Below are positions 24,652 through 36,424 of a DNA stretch of 64,000 nt, piece after piece. Position numbers and translations under genes: made by a program. Below the pieces are notes generated by a model. The model made no database searches. It was given only the letters and a program-made list of their open reading frames with translations, and was not told where the DNA came from. Location: the NCBI RefSeq assembly GCF_040678635.1, contig NZ_JBFATZ010000016.1, positions 124,001 to 188,000 of the forward strand, written 5' to 3'. The number at the start of each line of letters is the position of its first letter. The first letter of the stretch is position 1. The DNA comes from Thermopolyspora sp040678635 (GTDB lineage Bacteria > Actinomycetota > Actinomycetes > Streptosporangiales > Streptosporangiaceae).

Positions 24652-25140
24652 CTAAGCGGCGTCGTCGCCGGTGGTTTCGCTGCGGTGTGGCTCGATGCGG
24701 TCGATCAGCCGACCACTCCAGGCGCGGATTTCCGCGGCCTGCTGAGGGGTGAGCAAGTCGAGGAAGTAGCGGCGGATGTTGCCGGCGTGGACGCCGATGG
24801 CGTCCTGCGTGGCGCGGCGGCCCTCGGCGGTCAATCCGATCCCCGCGCGGCGGCCGTCTGCCCCGTACTGGGTCCGCTGCACGAGGCCGCGGTTCTCCAT
24901 ACGCGTCAGTTGGTGTGAGACGCGGCTCTTGTCCCAGTCGAGCGAGGCGGAGAGTTCGCCGACGCGCATCTGGCGGCCGGGTGCCTGCCACAGCGTCATC
25001 AGCACGCTGAACTCGGCCTTCGAGATGCCGCAGTCACGCTGCAGGCCACGGTCGAGTTCCCGGACGAGCAGGCGCTGGGCGCGCGTCCAGAGGTCCCAGA
25101 GCTCCCACTCCTCGGGCTTCAGCGTACGAGTCTCCGCCAT
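24652..25140 (-). CDS. MarR-family transcriptional repressor
   Basis: The 162-residue protein has the winged helix-turn-helix of MarR regulators: ISKAEFSVLMTLWQAPGRQM, VGELSASLDWDKSRVSHQLTRM as the recognition region, and VQRTQYGADGRRAGIGLTAEG as the wing. It is divergent from an FMN reductase gene, and the 86 bases between them hold two copies of GAGTTG-N6-CAACTC, so it very likely represses both genes until an oxidant or electrophile is present. Start is the ATG at 25140 (MAETRTLKPEEW). Confidence 0.88.
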   Translation of the reverse strand: MAETRTLKPEEWELWDLWTRAQRLLVRELDRGLQRDCGISKAEFSVLMTLWQAPGRQMRVGELSASLDWDKSRVSHQLTRMENRGLVQRTQYGADGRRAGIGLTAEGRRATQDAIGVHAGNIRRYFLDLLTPQQAAEIRAWSGRLIDRIEPHRSETTGDDAA

Positions 25141-25163
25141 GGCGCAAATGATACCGGACAGGC

Positions 25164-25210
25164 GAGTTGTCACATCAACTCCACTAGTCCTAGAGTTGAC
25201 GTGACAACTC
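25164..25210. promoter_or_regulatory. Two palindromic MarR operators over the divergent promoters
   Basis: GAGTTG-TCACAT-CAACTC (25164-25181) and GAGTTG-ACGTGA-CAACTC (25193-25210) are each perfect 6-6-6 palindromes, and together they form a larger inverted repeat with one mismatch and an 11-bp spacer. A rightward promoter TTGTCA (25167-25172), 18 bases, TAGAGT (25191-25196) is embedded in them. Confidence 0.85.
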
Positions 25211-25226
25211 CCATGGAAGGAGCATC

Positions 25227-25817
25227 ATGGCACTCCGCATTGGCATCATCCTGGGCAGCACCCGACCCGGACGTCGGGGCGAGCAGATCGCCGCCTGGAC
25301 GATGGAGACGGCACGCGCACACGGCGGCGCCGACTACGAACTGATCGATCTCGCCCGCCACGGTCTCGGCAACCTCGACGAGGCCGGAAATCCGACCCAC
25401 CAGCAGTACGAGCACGACCACACCCGCAACTGGTCGGCACTGATCGACGGCTTCGACGGCTTCGTGTTCCTCACCCCGGAGTACAACCACTCCTTCCCCG
25501 GCGCGCTCAAGAACGCGCTCGACTACATCTACCGGGAGTGGAACGACAAGGCCGCCGGCATCATCAGCTACGGCGGGTGGGCCGCAGGCGTCCGAGCCGC
25601 CGAGGCACTGCGACTCGTGCTCTCCGAACTCCAGGTGGCGACGGTCCGCACCCAGCCCGCCATCCCGCTGCTCCCCTCGTTCTCCACCGGCGCTTTCGTC
25701 CCGCCGGAGGGCCTCGACGTCGCGGTCCACGGCATGCTCGACCAGCTCATCGCCTGGTCCGGCGCGCTACGCGAGGTACGCGAGGCCAAGTCGAAGGCAG
25801 CCGCGATCGTCGGCTGA
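25227..25817 (+). CDS. NADPH-dependent FMN reductase-like flavoprotein
   Basis: This 196-residue flavodoxin-like protein opens RIGIILGSTRPGRRGEQIA, the FMN phosphate-binding loop of the NADPH-dependent FMN reductase family, and has FLTPEYNHSFPGALKNALDY, the family's second signature. Such enzymes reduce FMN, quinones, azo dyes or chromate. AAGGAG lies six bases before the ATG. The divergent MarR repressor suggests induction by quinone-like or electrophilic compounds, as in other MarR/flavoprotein pairs. Confidence 0.88.
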   Translation: MALRIGIILGSTRPGRRGEQIAAWTMETARAHGGADYELIDLARHGLGNLDEAGNPTHQQYEHDHTRNWSALIDGFDGFVFLTPEYNHSFPGALKNALDYIYREWNDKAAGIISYGGWAAGVRAAEALRLVLSELQVATVRTQPAIPLLPSFSTGAFVPPEGLDVAVHGMLDQLIAWSGALREVREAKSKAAAIVG

Positions 25818-25927
25818 ACCAGCGCCAACACGTCGGCCGACCCCGCCCTCGTCATCATCTCGATCACACGGCCAAGGCATGCACGGTGCTGGGGCTCGGC
25901 CTGCACCGCTGATCGGAGAAGTCGGCG

Positions 25928-26089
25928 CTATCCGACAGGCCCACCCAGGGGAGGGATAACCCTCCCCAGGATCGCCTTCGCATGCGTCAGCGCGCCTACC
26001 GTCTTGCCTTGATCGTCGGTAGTGATGTAGACATCGGCCAACTGGTCGAGAATCCACAGGCCGTAACCGCCGTCCTCGCCCGATGCACG
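25928..26089 (-). pseudogene. Fragment of an RsbW-like ATPase gene
   Basis: The readable part, GEDGGYGLWILDQLADVYI followed by a TVGALTHA strand, matches the G-box and last strand of histidine-kinase-like anti-sigma ATPases. The N box and the first two-thirds of the domain are absent. Upstream, the frame runs into the promoter and riboswitch of the opposite-strand cbt operon, so no intact gene is possible. Confidence 0.4.
25948..25967. terminator. Hairpin, possible terminator of the FMN reductase gene
   Basis: GGGGAGGG (25948-25955) and CCCTCCCC (25960-25967) form a perfect 8-bp stem with an ATAA loop, 130 bases after the reductase stop. It is also covered by a degraded coding frame on the other strand. 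Confidence 0.5.
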
Positions 26090-26198
26090 GCGCGTGGGTG
26101 TGTCACGTGAGCCGATCGGGGTGCCGAGTCCATGGATCCCTCCTCCACGTTCGGGGTCGCGTGTGGTGGCCGGGTGGACGGCCGTGCGGGACGGTTCG

Positions 26199-26227
26199 TT
26201 GACGCGGACCGTACAAAAAGGTACGTT
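26199..26227 (+). promoter_or_regulatory. Promoter of the cobalt transport operon
   Basis: TTGACG (26199-26204) and TACGTT (26222-26227) are 17 bases apart, just upstream of the conserved riboswitch core. Transcription would start near 26234. Confidence 0.55.
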
Positions 26228-26233
26228 GCGGAT

Positions 26234-26350
26234 GATTTCACGAGAGTCCAAGGGAAATCCGGTGAGAGGCCGGTGCGGACGCGCCACTGTATCCGGGATG
26301 CGGATCCCGGGAGCCAGGTCGCTTGGGCTGTTGTGACCTCACTGTTCGGG
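26234..26350 (+). ncRNA. Cobalamin riboswitch
   Basis: The stretch 26252-26290 contains GGGAAATCCGGTGAGAGGCC and then GCGCCACTGT, the most conserved part of cobalamin aptamers. A B12-box-like GAGCCAGGTC follows at 26311-26320. It lies in the leader of cbtB, so cobalamin should shut off cobalt uptake. The borders are approximate. Confidence 0.88.
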
Positions 26351-26378
26351 ACGCGTCTATCCCTGGGGAGGCACTCTG

Positions 26379-26567
26379 ATGAGTGGCATGTCCGCTCCTA
26401 CGTCCATTCCGTTGCCGCGGCTGCGTCCATGGCTGCTGGCCGTACCTGTGTTGTTGCTGATCGCCTATCTCGTATTGATGGACAACGGGGCCGTGTCACA
26501 GGCAGGAGCGCTTCTGCATGAGCTCATGCACGACGGGCGGCACCTGCTCGGCGTGCCCTGCCACTAG
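26379..26567 (+). CDS. cbtB: Cobalt transporter subunit CbtB
   Basis: A 62-residue membrane protein with one hydrophobic helix (WLLAVPVLLLIAYLVL) and the C-terminal motif LLHELMHDGRHLLGVPCH, whose histidines and cysteine are typical of CbtB and probably bind cobalt. CbtB works with CbtA in cobalt uptake for cobalamin synthesis. GGGGAGG lies seven bases before the ATG. It is the first gene after the cobalamin riboswitch, as is usual for cbtBA, and cbtA starts eight bases after its stop. Confidence 0.92.
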   Translation: MSGMSAPTSIPLPRLRPWLLAVPVLLLIAYLVLMDNGAVSQAGALLHELMHDGRHLLGVPCH

Positions 26568-26575
26568 GGGCGGGC

Positions 26576-27331
26576 GTGGTTCGAACCCTGCTGGTCAGGG
26601 GCCTGTTGGTGGGCCTGCTGGCCGGATTCGTCGCGGGCGCGTTCGCCTTCTTCGTGGGTGAGCCGCGGGTGGACGCCGCGATCGCGCTGGAGGAGGCCGG
26701 TGCCGCTTCGGCCGGGGAGGCCGGTCACGGGCATGCCGAGGAGGGCGGTCACTCGCACGGGGACGAGGTTGTGGTGAGCAGGCCGGTGCAGAAGGCCGGG
26801 CTGTTCCTCGCCACCGGGCTCTACGGGCTCGCCGTCGGCGGGATCTTCGCGCTGGTGTACGCCGGGGTGCGTGGCCGGGTCGGGCCGCGGGACGACGGGC
26901 TGCTGGCGGTGGTTTCCGCTGGGGTGGCGTTTCTCGCCGTCATTCTCGTGCCGTTCCTGAAATATCCGGCTAATCCGCCTGCTGTGGGGAATCCGGAGAC
27001 GATCAACGGTCGTACGGCGCTCTACGTGGTGATGGTCCTGGTCGGCCTGGCCGCCACGGTCATCGCGGTGGGGACGGCGCGCAGGGTCGACTCGGGTCCG
27101 TGGCAGCGCTGGGCGGCGGCGGTGGCGGCCTTCCTGGTGCCGGTGATCGCCGCGTGGCTGCTGCTTCCGGCGATCAACGAGGTCCCCGACGGCTTCCCGG
27201 CGACGCTGCTGTGGGAGTTCAGGATGGCGTCGCTGGGCACGCAACTGGTGTTCTGGGCGGCGTTCGGCGTGCTGTTCGGGTGGGTCACCGACCGGGCGGC
27301 CCGGCGACCGGCGACCGCCGCGGCCGGGTAG
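26576..27331 (+). CDS. cbtA: Cobalt transporter subunit CbtA
   Basis: The 251-residue protein has about five membrane helices and a His-rich loop (GHGHAEEGGHSHGDE) after the first, typical of CbtA. The conserved LVPFLKYPANPPAVG and LPAINEVPDGFPATLLWEFR segments are present. With CbtB it forms a predicted cobalt importer under cobalamin control. Start is the GTG at 26576, with GGGGCGGG upstream. The next gene starts five bases after the stop. Confidence 0.92.
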   Translation: MVRTLLVRGLLVGLLAGFVAGAFAFFVGEPRVDAAIALEEAGAASAGEAGHGHAEEGGHSHGDEVVVSRPVQKAGLFLATGLYGLAVGGIFALVYAGVRGRVGPRDDGLLAVVSAGVAFLAVILVPFLKYPANPPAVGNPETINGRTALYVVMVLVGLAATVIAVGTARRVDSGPWQRWAAAVAAFLVPVIAAWLLLPAINEVPDGFPATLLWEFRMASLGTQLVFWAAFGVLFGWVTDRAARRPATAAAG

Positions 27332-27336
27332 GCGGC

Positions 27337-27906
27337 GTGTTGTTCATCCGGCATGCCACCACGCGGGGCATGCGGGGTGCCTGCTTTCCGGGCGACGACG
27401 AGGCCGACCCGGCGAGTCTCGCCAAGGCGGACGGCAGGGTCTTCGGCGGGGAGCCCGGGCGGAAGGTCTGGGTCTCCCCCGCCAGGGCCGCGTCGCAGAC
27501 CGCGTACGCGCTGGGGATGGTGCCGCAGGTGGCCGTCGATCTCGCGGAGGCGGACGCGGGGCGTTGGCGCGGCCGGCCGTACGCGCGAATCGCCGAGGAG
27601 GAGCCGGAGGCGCTGGCCGCCTGGCTCGCCGATCCGGACGCGGCGCCGCACGGGGGTGAGAGCCTTCGATCGATGTCGGTGCGGGTCGCGGCCTGGATGG
27701 ACGCCATGCGCGTCACGCCCGACGTCGTCGTGGTGTGCGATGTCGGCGTCATCCGGGCGGCGCTCGGCCACGCGCTCGGCGTCGGGATCGTGCCCGCCGC
27801 GCGCTTCGACATCGCGCCGCTGTCCGCCACCGAGATCGCCCTCGCCGGCGAGGGCTGGCGGGTCGCCTACGTCAACCACTACGTCAACCACACAGCCGCG
27901 ACGTGA
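27337..27906 (+). CDS. Histidine phosphatase family protein (possible CobC-like)
   Basis: This 189-residue protein begins LFIRHATT, the RHG-type motif of the histidine phosphatase (phosphoglycerate mutase-like) family, and has VWVSPARAASQTAY and a C-terminal VVCDVGVIRAALGH with the second part of the active site (Val-Cys-Asp in place of the more usual His-Gly). Family members in cobalamin operons remove the phosphate of alpha-ribazole phosphate (CobC). Position five bases after cbtA and before the chelatase suggests such a role, but the substitution near the second histidine makes activity uncertain. Confidence 0.75.
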   Translation: MLFIRHATTRGMRGACFPGDDEADPASLAKADGRVFGGEPGRKVWVSPARAASQTAYALGMVPQVAVDLAEADAGRWRGRPYARIAEEEPEALAAWLADPDAAPHGGESLRSMSVRVAAWMDAMRVTPDVVVVCDVGVIRAALGHALGVGIVPAARFDIAPLSATEIALAGEGWRVAYVNHYVNHTAAT

Positions 27907-27986
27907 CCGTCACCGCCGCCGGTCGGCGGCGTACACGTCAAGGTGCACGTCAAGGCGTACGCATCAAGGGGAAGGCCGCTTCGTGA
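27903..27986 (+). CDS. 27-codon bridge frame between phosphatase and chelatase
   Basis: A GTG at 27903 overlaps the phosphatase TGA, and this frame's own TGA (27984-27986) overlaps the chelatase GTG (27983). The product would be a basic peptide VTVTAAGRRRTRQGARQG plus nine residues. The 13-mer CGTGACCGTCACC occurs at both ends (27902 and 27982), as if the original overlap had been split by about 80 bases. It may serve only to carry ribosomes to the chelatase start. It is not a recognised protein. Confidence 0.3.
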   Translation: MTVTAAGRRRTRQGARQGVRIKGKAAS

Positions 27987-30061
27987 CCGTCACCTATCCG
28001 TTCAGCGCCGTCGTCGGGCTCGATGATCTGAAGCTGGCGCTGGTGCTCAACGCGGTCTCGCCGAGGGTGGGCGGGGTGCTCGTGCGCGGGGAGAAGGGGA
28101 CCGCCAAATCGACCATCGTGCGGGCGCTTGCCGCGCAGTTGCCGCAGGTGGAGGTGGTGTCCGGGTGCCGGTTCGCCTGTGATCCCGGCGCGCCGGATCC
28201 GGCGTGTCCGGACGGGCCGCACGAGCCCGGCGAGCATCGCCTGCGGCGGGCCGCGGCGCTGGTGGAGCTGCCGGTCGGGGCGTCGGAGGATCGCCTGGTC
28301 GGGTCGCTCGACGTGGAGCGGGCGCTGACCGAGGGGGTGAAGGCGTTCGAGCCGGGATTGCTCGCCGCCGCCCATCGGGGGGTGCTGTATGTGGACGAGG
28401 TCAATCTGCTCCACGATCACCTGGTGGATCTGCTGCTCGACGCGGCGGCGCTCGGCACCTGCTATGTGGAGCGGGAGTCGGTCTCGGTACGGCACGCTGC
28501 CCGTTTTCTGCTGGTCGGCACGATGAATCCGGAAGAAGGCGAGCTGCGGCCGCAGTTGCTGGATCGGTTCGGGCTGACGGTGGAGGTGCGGGCGTCGCGG
28601 GATCCCGGCGAGCGGGCCGAGGTGGTACGCCGGAGGCTGGCGTTCGACGCGGATCCGGAGGGGTTCGCGGCGGAGTGGGCCGAAGAGGAGGCGCGGCTCG
28701 CGCGGCGGATCGCCGAGGCGCGGGCGCGGGTGGGCGCGGTGCGACTGCCGGACGCGCGGCTGCGGCAGATCGCGACGGTGTGCGCGGCGTTCGAGGTGGA
28801 CGGGTTGCGGGCCGATCTGGTGACCGCGAACGCGGCGATCGCGCACGCGGCCTGGCACGGCCGGGACGCGGTGACGACCGAGGATGTGCGGGCGGCGGCC
28901 CGCCTGTCGCTGCCGCACCGGCGGCGGCGTGACCCGTTCGACGCGCCGGGGCTGGACGAGGAGTTGCTGGATGAGCTGCTGAGGCAGACCTCCGGTCCCG
29001 ACGATGACGTGCCGCCCGACGGCGGTGGCGGGGAGTCGCCGCCCGATGGGACGAATCCGGATATTTCTGGGCTTGATCCAGCGGGCCAGGAACGGGAAAC
29101 AGGGGCGACCGAACAGACCCGGCCGGGCCCCCTGGCCCCGCCGGAACAACCGGAGGGGCCAGGGGTCCCGACCGGCCGCCGGGAGGACGCCGGGAATGGC
29201 GGCCGCGACGCCGACGACGCCCGGCCGGAGGAGACGGGACGGCGATCCGGCGACGGCTCCGGCCAGGTCGCCGCCGTCGCCGCGCCGTACCGGGTGCCCC
29301 TGCTGAAGGTGCCGGGGGTCGGCGAGGGCGCCGCCGGGCGGCGCTCGCGATCGCGAGGCCGGCACGGCCGGGGCATCGGAGCCCGGTTGCCGCAGGGAAA
29401 GGCCCACGACATCCACGTGACGGCGACGCTGCTGGCCGCCGCACCCCACCAGGCCCGGCGTGGCCGCACCGGACCGGGCCTCCTGCTCCGGCAGGACGAC
29501 CTGCGGCAGGTCGTCCGCGAGGGCAGAGAGGGCAACCTGGTGCTCTTCGTCGTCGACGCCAGCGGCTCGATGGCCGCCAGAAAACGGATGACCACCGTCA
29601 AAACCGCCGTCCTGAGCCTGCTGCTCGACGCCTACCAGCGCCGCGACAAGGTCGGCCTGGTCACCTTCCGCGGCACCACCGCCGAGGTGCCGCTGCCGCC
29701 GACCTCCTCCGTCGAAGCGGGCGCGGCCCGGCTGCGCGCCCTGCCCACGGGCGGACGCACCCCCCTGGCCGCGGGCCTGATCAAGGCGGCCCAGGTGCTC
29801 CGCGTGGAACGCCTCCGCGACCCCGCCCGCCGTCCCCTCCTGGTGCTCGTCACCGACGGCCGCGCCACGTCCGGCGGCGACGTGGACCGCGCCGCCGCCC
29901 TCCTGCACGGTACGGCGAGCGTGATCGTGGACTGCGAAACCGGCCCGGTACGGCTCGGCCTCGCCGCGCACCTGGCCGCCAGGTTGCAGGCCGCGCTCGT
30001 CCCTCTCGACGCGCTGTCCGACCTGGGCTCGGTCGTACGCGCCCATAGAAGGGCCGGCTGA
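27983..30061 (+). CDS. Fused ChlI/ChlD-type cobaltochelatase subunit
   Basis: A 692-residue protein. Residues 1-340 are an AAA+ ATPase of the ChlI/BchI kind: Walker A GEKGTAKST, Walker B VLYVDEVNLL, VGTMNPEEGELRPQLLDRFG as sensor. Residues ~345-470 are an acidic, Pro-rich linker. Residues ~490-690 are a von Willebrand A domain with a MIDAS motif VVDASGSM, as in ChlD. In actinobacteria this fused subunit is thought to work with CobN to insert cobalt into hydrogenobyrinic acid diamide. It stands between cobalt uptake genes and cobO. GGAAGG lies before the GTG at 27983. Confidence 0.88.
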   Translation: MTVTYPFSAVVGLDDLKLALVLNAVSPRVGGVLVRGEKGTAKSTIVRALAAQLPQVEVVSGCRFACDPGAPDPACPDGPHEPGEHRLRRAAALVELPVGASEDRLVGSLDVERALTEGVKAFEPGLLAAAHRGVLYVDEVNLLHDHLVDLLLDAAALGTCYVERESVSVRHAARFLLVGTMNPEEGELRPQLLDRFGLTVEVRASRDPGERAEVVRRRLAFDADPEGFAAEWAEEEARLARRIAEARARVGAVRLPDARLRQIATVCAAFEVDGLRADLVTANAAIAHAAWHGRDAVTTEDVRAAARLSLPHRRRRDPFDAPGLDEELLDELLRQTSGPDDDVPPDGGGGESPPDGTNPDISGLDPAGQERETGATEQTRPGPLAPPEQPEGPGVPTGRREDAGNGGRDADDARPEETGRRSGDGSGQVAAVAAPYRVPLLKVPGVGEGAAGRRSRSRGRHGRGIGARLPQGKAHDIHVTATLLAAAPHQARRGRTGPGLLLRQDDLRQVVREGREGNLVLFVVDASGSMAARKRMTTVKTAVLSLLLDAYQRRDKVGLVTFRGTTAEVPLPPTSSVEAGAARLRALPTGGRTPLAAGLIKAAQVLRVERLRDPARRPLLVLVTDGRATSGGDVDRAAALLHGTASVIVDCETGPVRLGLAAHLAARLQAALVPLDALSDLGSVVRAHRRAG

Positions 30062-30104
30062 GGAGCGCGGCCGTACGCGCAAACGCACGAGAGGAAGGGC
30101 GGAG

Positions 30105-30707
30105 ATGCCGCAGGGGAAGCCGGTGTCGGTGCCGGATGACGGACTGACCACGCGGCAGCGGAGAAACCGGGCGCTGCTGATGGTGCATACCGGGCCGGGC
30201 AAGGGCAAGTCGACGGCCGCGTTCGGGATGGCGTTGCGAGCCTGGAATCAGGGCTGGCCGATCGGGGTGTTCCAGTTCGTGAAGTCGGCCAAGTGGCGGG
30301 TCGGCGAGGAGCGGGCGCTGCGGGTGCTCGGGGACAGCGGTGAGGGCGGGTCGGTGGCCTGGCACAAGATGGGCGAGGGCTGGTCATGGATTCAGCGGCC
30401 CGGCACCGAGCGAGATCACGCGGCCGAGGCGCGGGAGGGCTGGGCGCAGATCAAACGGGACCTGGCCGCCGAAACCTACCGGTTCTACGTACTGGACGAG
30501 TTCACCTATCCGCTCAACTGGGGCTGGCTCGACCTGGACGACGTCGTAACGGCGCTGACGACCCGCCCGGGAAACCAGCATGTGGTGATCACAGGTCGGG
30601 ACGCCCCCGACCGCCTGATCGAGGTGGCCGACCTGGTGACCGAGATGGGCAAGGTACGCCACCCCATGGACGCCGGGCAGAAGGGACAGAAAGGCATCGA
30701 GTGGTGA
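30105..30707 (+). CDS. cobO: Cob(I)yrinic acid a,c-diamide adenosyltransferase
   Basis: The 200-residue enzyme has the P-loop HTGPGKGKSTAAFG near the N-terminus and FYVLDEFTYPLNWGWLD with the acidic strand typical of the CobO/CobA/BtuR family. It moves the 5'-deoxyadenosyl group of ATP to cobalt(I). Length matches the family. GGAAGGG lies just before the ATG. The last codons, GQKGIEW and stop, were partly copied downstream by a tandem duplication (see 30690-31209), and the cobB start overlaps its stop. Confidence 0.93.
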   Translation: MPQGKPVSVPDDGLTTRQRRNRALLMVHTGPGKGKSTAAFGMALRAWNQGWPIGVFQFVKSAKWRVGEERALRVLGDSGEGGSVAWHKMGEGWSWIQRPGTERDHAAEAREGWAQIKRDLAAETYRFYVLDEFTYPLNWGWLDLDDVVTALTTRPGNQHVVITGRDAPDRLIEVADLVTEMGKVRHPMDAGQKGQKGIEW

Positions 30708-31209
30708 CGCGTGCCGTCCCGCGTCTCGTCATCGCCGCGCCCAGCTCCGGCGGCGGCAAGACGACGGTCGCCACCGGCCTGATGGCCGCACTGCGCGCCC
30801 GCGGCCTGCGGGTCTCGCCGCACAAGGTCGGCCCGGACTACATCGACCCCGGCTACCACGCCCTCGCCACCGGCCGCCCGGGGCGAAACCTGGACCCCTG
30901 GCTGGTGGGCGAGGACCGTACCGCACCGCTGTTCCTGCACGGCGCACGGAAAGGCATCGAGTGGTGACGCGTGCCGTCCCGCGTCTCGTCATCGCCGCGC
31001 CCAGCTCCGGTGGCGGCAAGACGACGGTCGCCACCGGCCTGATGGCCGCACTGCGCGCCCGCGGCCTGCGGGTCTCGCCGCACAAGGTCGGCCCGGACTA
31101 CATCGACCCCGGCTACCACGCCCTCGCCACCGGCCGCCCGGGGCGAAACCTGGACCCGTGGCTGGTGGGCGAGGACCGTATCGCACCGCTGTTCCTGCAC
31201 GGCGCACGG
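30690..31209 (+). repeat. 260-bp tandem duplication at the cobO/cobB junction
   Basis: Bases 30690-30949 and 30950-31209 are the same sequence with three differences (C/T at 30751/31011, C/G near 30898, C/T near 30921). The unit runs from the last codons of cobO to codon 82 or so of cobB. As 260 is not a multiple of three, the first copy of cobB is cut off. Confidence 0.92.
30704..30967 (+). pseudogene. Truncated first copy of cobB (N-terminal 87 codons)
   Basis: Starting at a GTG that overlaps the cobO stop, this frame encodes the cobB N-terminus with the P-loop APSSGGGKTTVATG and GPDYIDPGYHALATG. At the duplication joint it switches into the copied tail of cobO (KGIEW) and stops. Its TGA (30965-30967) overlaps the GTG of the full cobB gene (30964). 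It may be translated as a small P-loop peptide and could feed ribosomes to cobB, but it cannot be an enzyme. Confidence 0.8.
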
Positions 31210-32282
31210 GACTGCGACATCGCGATCGTCGAGGGCGTGATGGGGCTCTTCGACGGCCGGGGCGATGACGACTTCGCCTCGACGGCCCACGTCGCCCGCC
31301 TCCTCGACGCGCCGGTCGTGCTGGTCGTGGACGTGTCCCGGCAGAGCCGCTCGGTGGCGGCGGTCGTGCACGGTTTCGCCACCTTCGACCCCCGCGTACG
31401 GCTCGGCGGCGTCATCCTCAACCGCGTCGGCTCCCCCCGCCACGAGGAACTGTGCCGCTCGGCGCTTGCCGCGTACCCCATCCTGGGCGCGATCCACCGC
31501 GACGACGCCGTCTTCACCCCCTCCCGCCACCTGGGCCTGATCCCCGCCGCCGAACGCGGCGGCGAAGCGGTCCGCGCCGTGCGGCGCATGGGCGAGCTGA
31601 TCGCGCGCTCCTGCGACCTCGAAGCCCTGGTCCGCCTCGCCCACACCGCTTCCCCGCCGACCGTCACCGCCTGGGATCCGGCCGAAGCCCTCTCCCCGTT
31701 CTCTCCCGCCGATGGCCGTGGCCGTGCCGAAACGCAGGGAAAGATCGTCGCCGTGGCGGGTGGGCCGGCTTTCACCTTCGGCTACGCCGAGCATGTGGAG
31801 CTGCTGCGCGCCGCCGGAGCCGAGGTCGCGGTGTTCGACCCGCTTCGTCACGAGGGCCTGCCCGAGGGTACGGGCGCGCTCGTGCTCGGCGGTGGCTTCC
31901 CCGAGGTCTACGCGGAGCAGCTCGCGGCCAACGAGCGCCTGCGCGAGCAGCTTGCCGCCTTCGACGGCCCGGTCGCGGCCGAATGCGCCGGGCTGCTCTA
32001 CCTGTGCCGGGAGCTTGACGGTCGGCGCATGTGCGGCCGAATCCCGGCCGTGGCCCGGATGACGGACACGCTGACGCTCGGCTACCGCGAGGCCACGGCG
32101 CTGCGCGACTCGCTGCTCACCCGCACCGGCGAGCCGCTGCGCGGCCACGAGTTCCACCGGACCACGATCGAGCCCGTCCCCGACCCGCTGCTGCGCTGGG
32201 ACGGCGGCGCGGACGGGCACGGCGACGCCCTCCTCACCGCCACCTACCTGCACCTGCACTGGGCGGGCGCGCCAGTGCTCGC

Positions 32283-35909
<3,627 letters not shown>

Positions 35910-35911
35910 GT

Positions 35912-36060
35912 GGCAGTCCTCCCTGGGCTTCTCGCCCCGGTCTCGGGGGTGACGCGGCAGCCGGAATCGCACCGGCTCCCCGCTTCAACTTTCCCCTCGA
36001 TCTTCCCGTCCATGCGGACGGCCGCCCGTGACAGGGCGCGCTTCCGGTGCCAACGGCGAG
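35912..36060 (-). ncRNA. Probable cobalamin riboswitch of cobN
   Basis: On the minus strand GCCGGTGCGATTCCGGC (35976-35960) matches the conserved core of cobalamin aptamers (GGTGCGAATCC). Downstream, AGCCCAGGGAGGACTGCC (about 35929-35912) resembles the B12 box and contains the GGGAGG ribosome site of cobN, so bound cobalamin could block translation. The CCGCCACTGT-type segment is degenerate (GCCGCGTCACC). Borders are approximate. Confidence 0.6.
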
Positions 36061-36097
36061 GCCGCGCCGGGCCACGGCAGGACGCCGAGCGATTGGA

Positions 36098-36111
36098 TAC
36101 CCTAGGGGGTA
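36098..36111. promoter_or_regulatory. CstR/CsoR-type operator 1
   Basis: TACCCTAGGGGGTA, a nearly perfect palindrome, lies 18 bases before the cstR-like ATG and matches two operators near 36912 and 36962. It also contains a possible -10 box TACCCT (36098-36103), so binding would block cstR itself. Confidence 0.75.
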
Positions 36112-36129
36112 CCGACCGAAGGATGTGGC

Positions 36130-36402
36130 ATGGAACTGGACAAGGAAGCCCTCGCCGATGTCGTCGTACGGCTGCGGCGGGCTCAGGGGCAGATCGGCGG
36201 CGTGATCCAGATGATCGAGAGCGGCCGGGACTGCAAGGACGTGATAACCCAGCTCGCCGCCGCGTCCCGGGCATTGGACAGGGCGGGATTCAAGATCATC
36301 GCAACGGGTCTGGAGCAGTGCGTGGCGGACAGCGACGCCGATCCGGCCCAGGCTCGGCTCAACCGCGATCAACTGGAAAAGCTCTTCCTCTCCCTCGCCT
36401 GA
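36130..36402 (+). CDS. cstR: CstR-like persulfide-sensing repressor (CsoR/DUF156 family)
   Basis: A 90-residue all-helical protein of the CsoR/RcnR/CstR family: VVRLRRAQGQIGGVIQMIESG, then DCKDVITQLAAASRALDRAG. Two cysteines remain, at about residues 38 and 67. The histidine that copper-sensing CsoR proteins have four residues before the second cysteine is a glycine here (ATGLEQC), so copper binding is unlikely. Two cysteines without the histidine is the CstR pattern, which senses persulfides by forming di- or trisulfide links. Neighbouring rhodanese and persulfide dioxygenase genes and three matching operators support this. AAGGA lies seven bases before the ATG. Confidence 0.85.
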   Translation: MELDKEALADVVVRLRRAQGQIGGVIQMIESGRDCKDVITQLAAASRALDRAGFKIIATGLEQCVADSDADPAQARLNRDQLEKLFLSLA

Positions 36403-36424
36403 CGAATCTCCCTCGCCTGACGAA
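36389..36424. repeat. 18-bp perfect tandem repeat over the cstR stop
   Basis: TCTCCCTCGCCTGACGAA occurs at 36389-36406 and again at 36407-36424. The unit contains the TGA stop of the cstR-like gene. Confidence 0.9.

Noticed and set aside
30690..31209. Assembly artefact as sole explanation of the cobB duplication
   Set aside because: Three base differences between copies make a duplicated read stretch unlikely, though it is not excluded without raw data.
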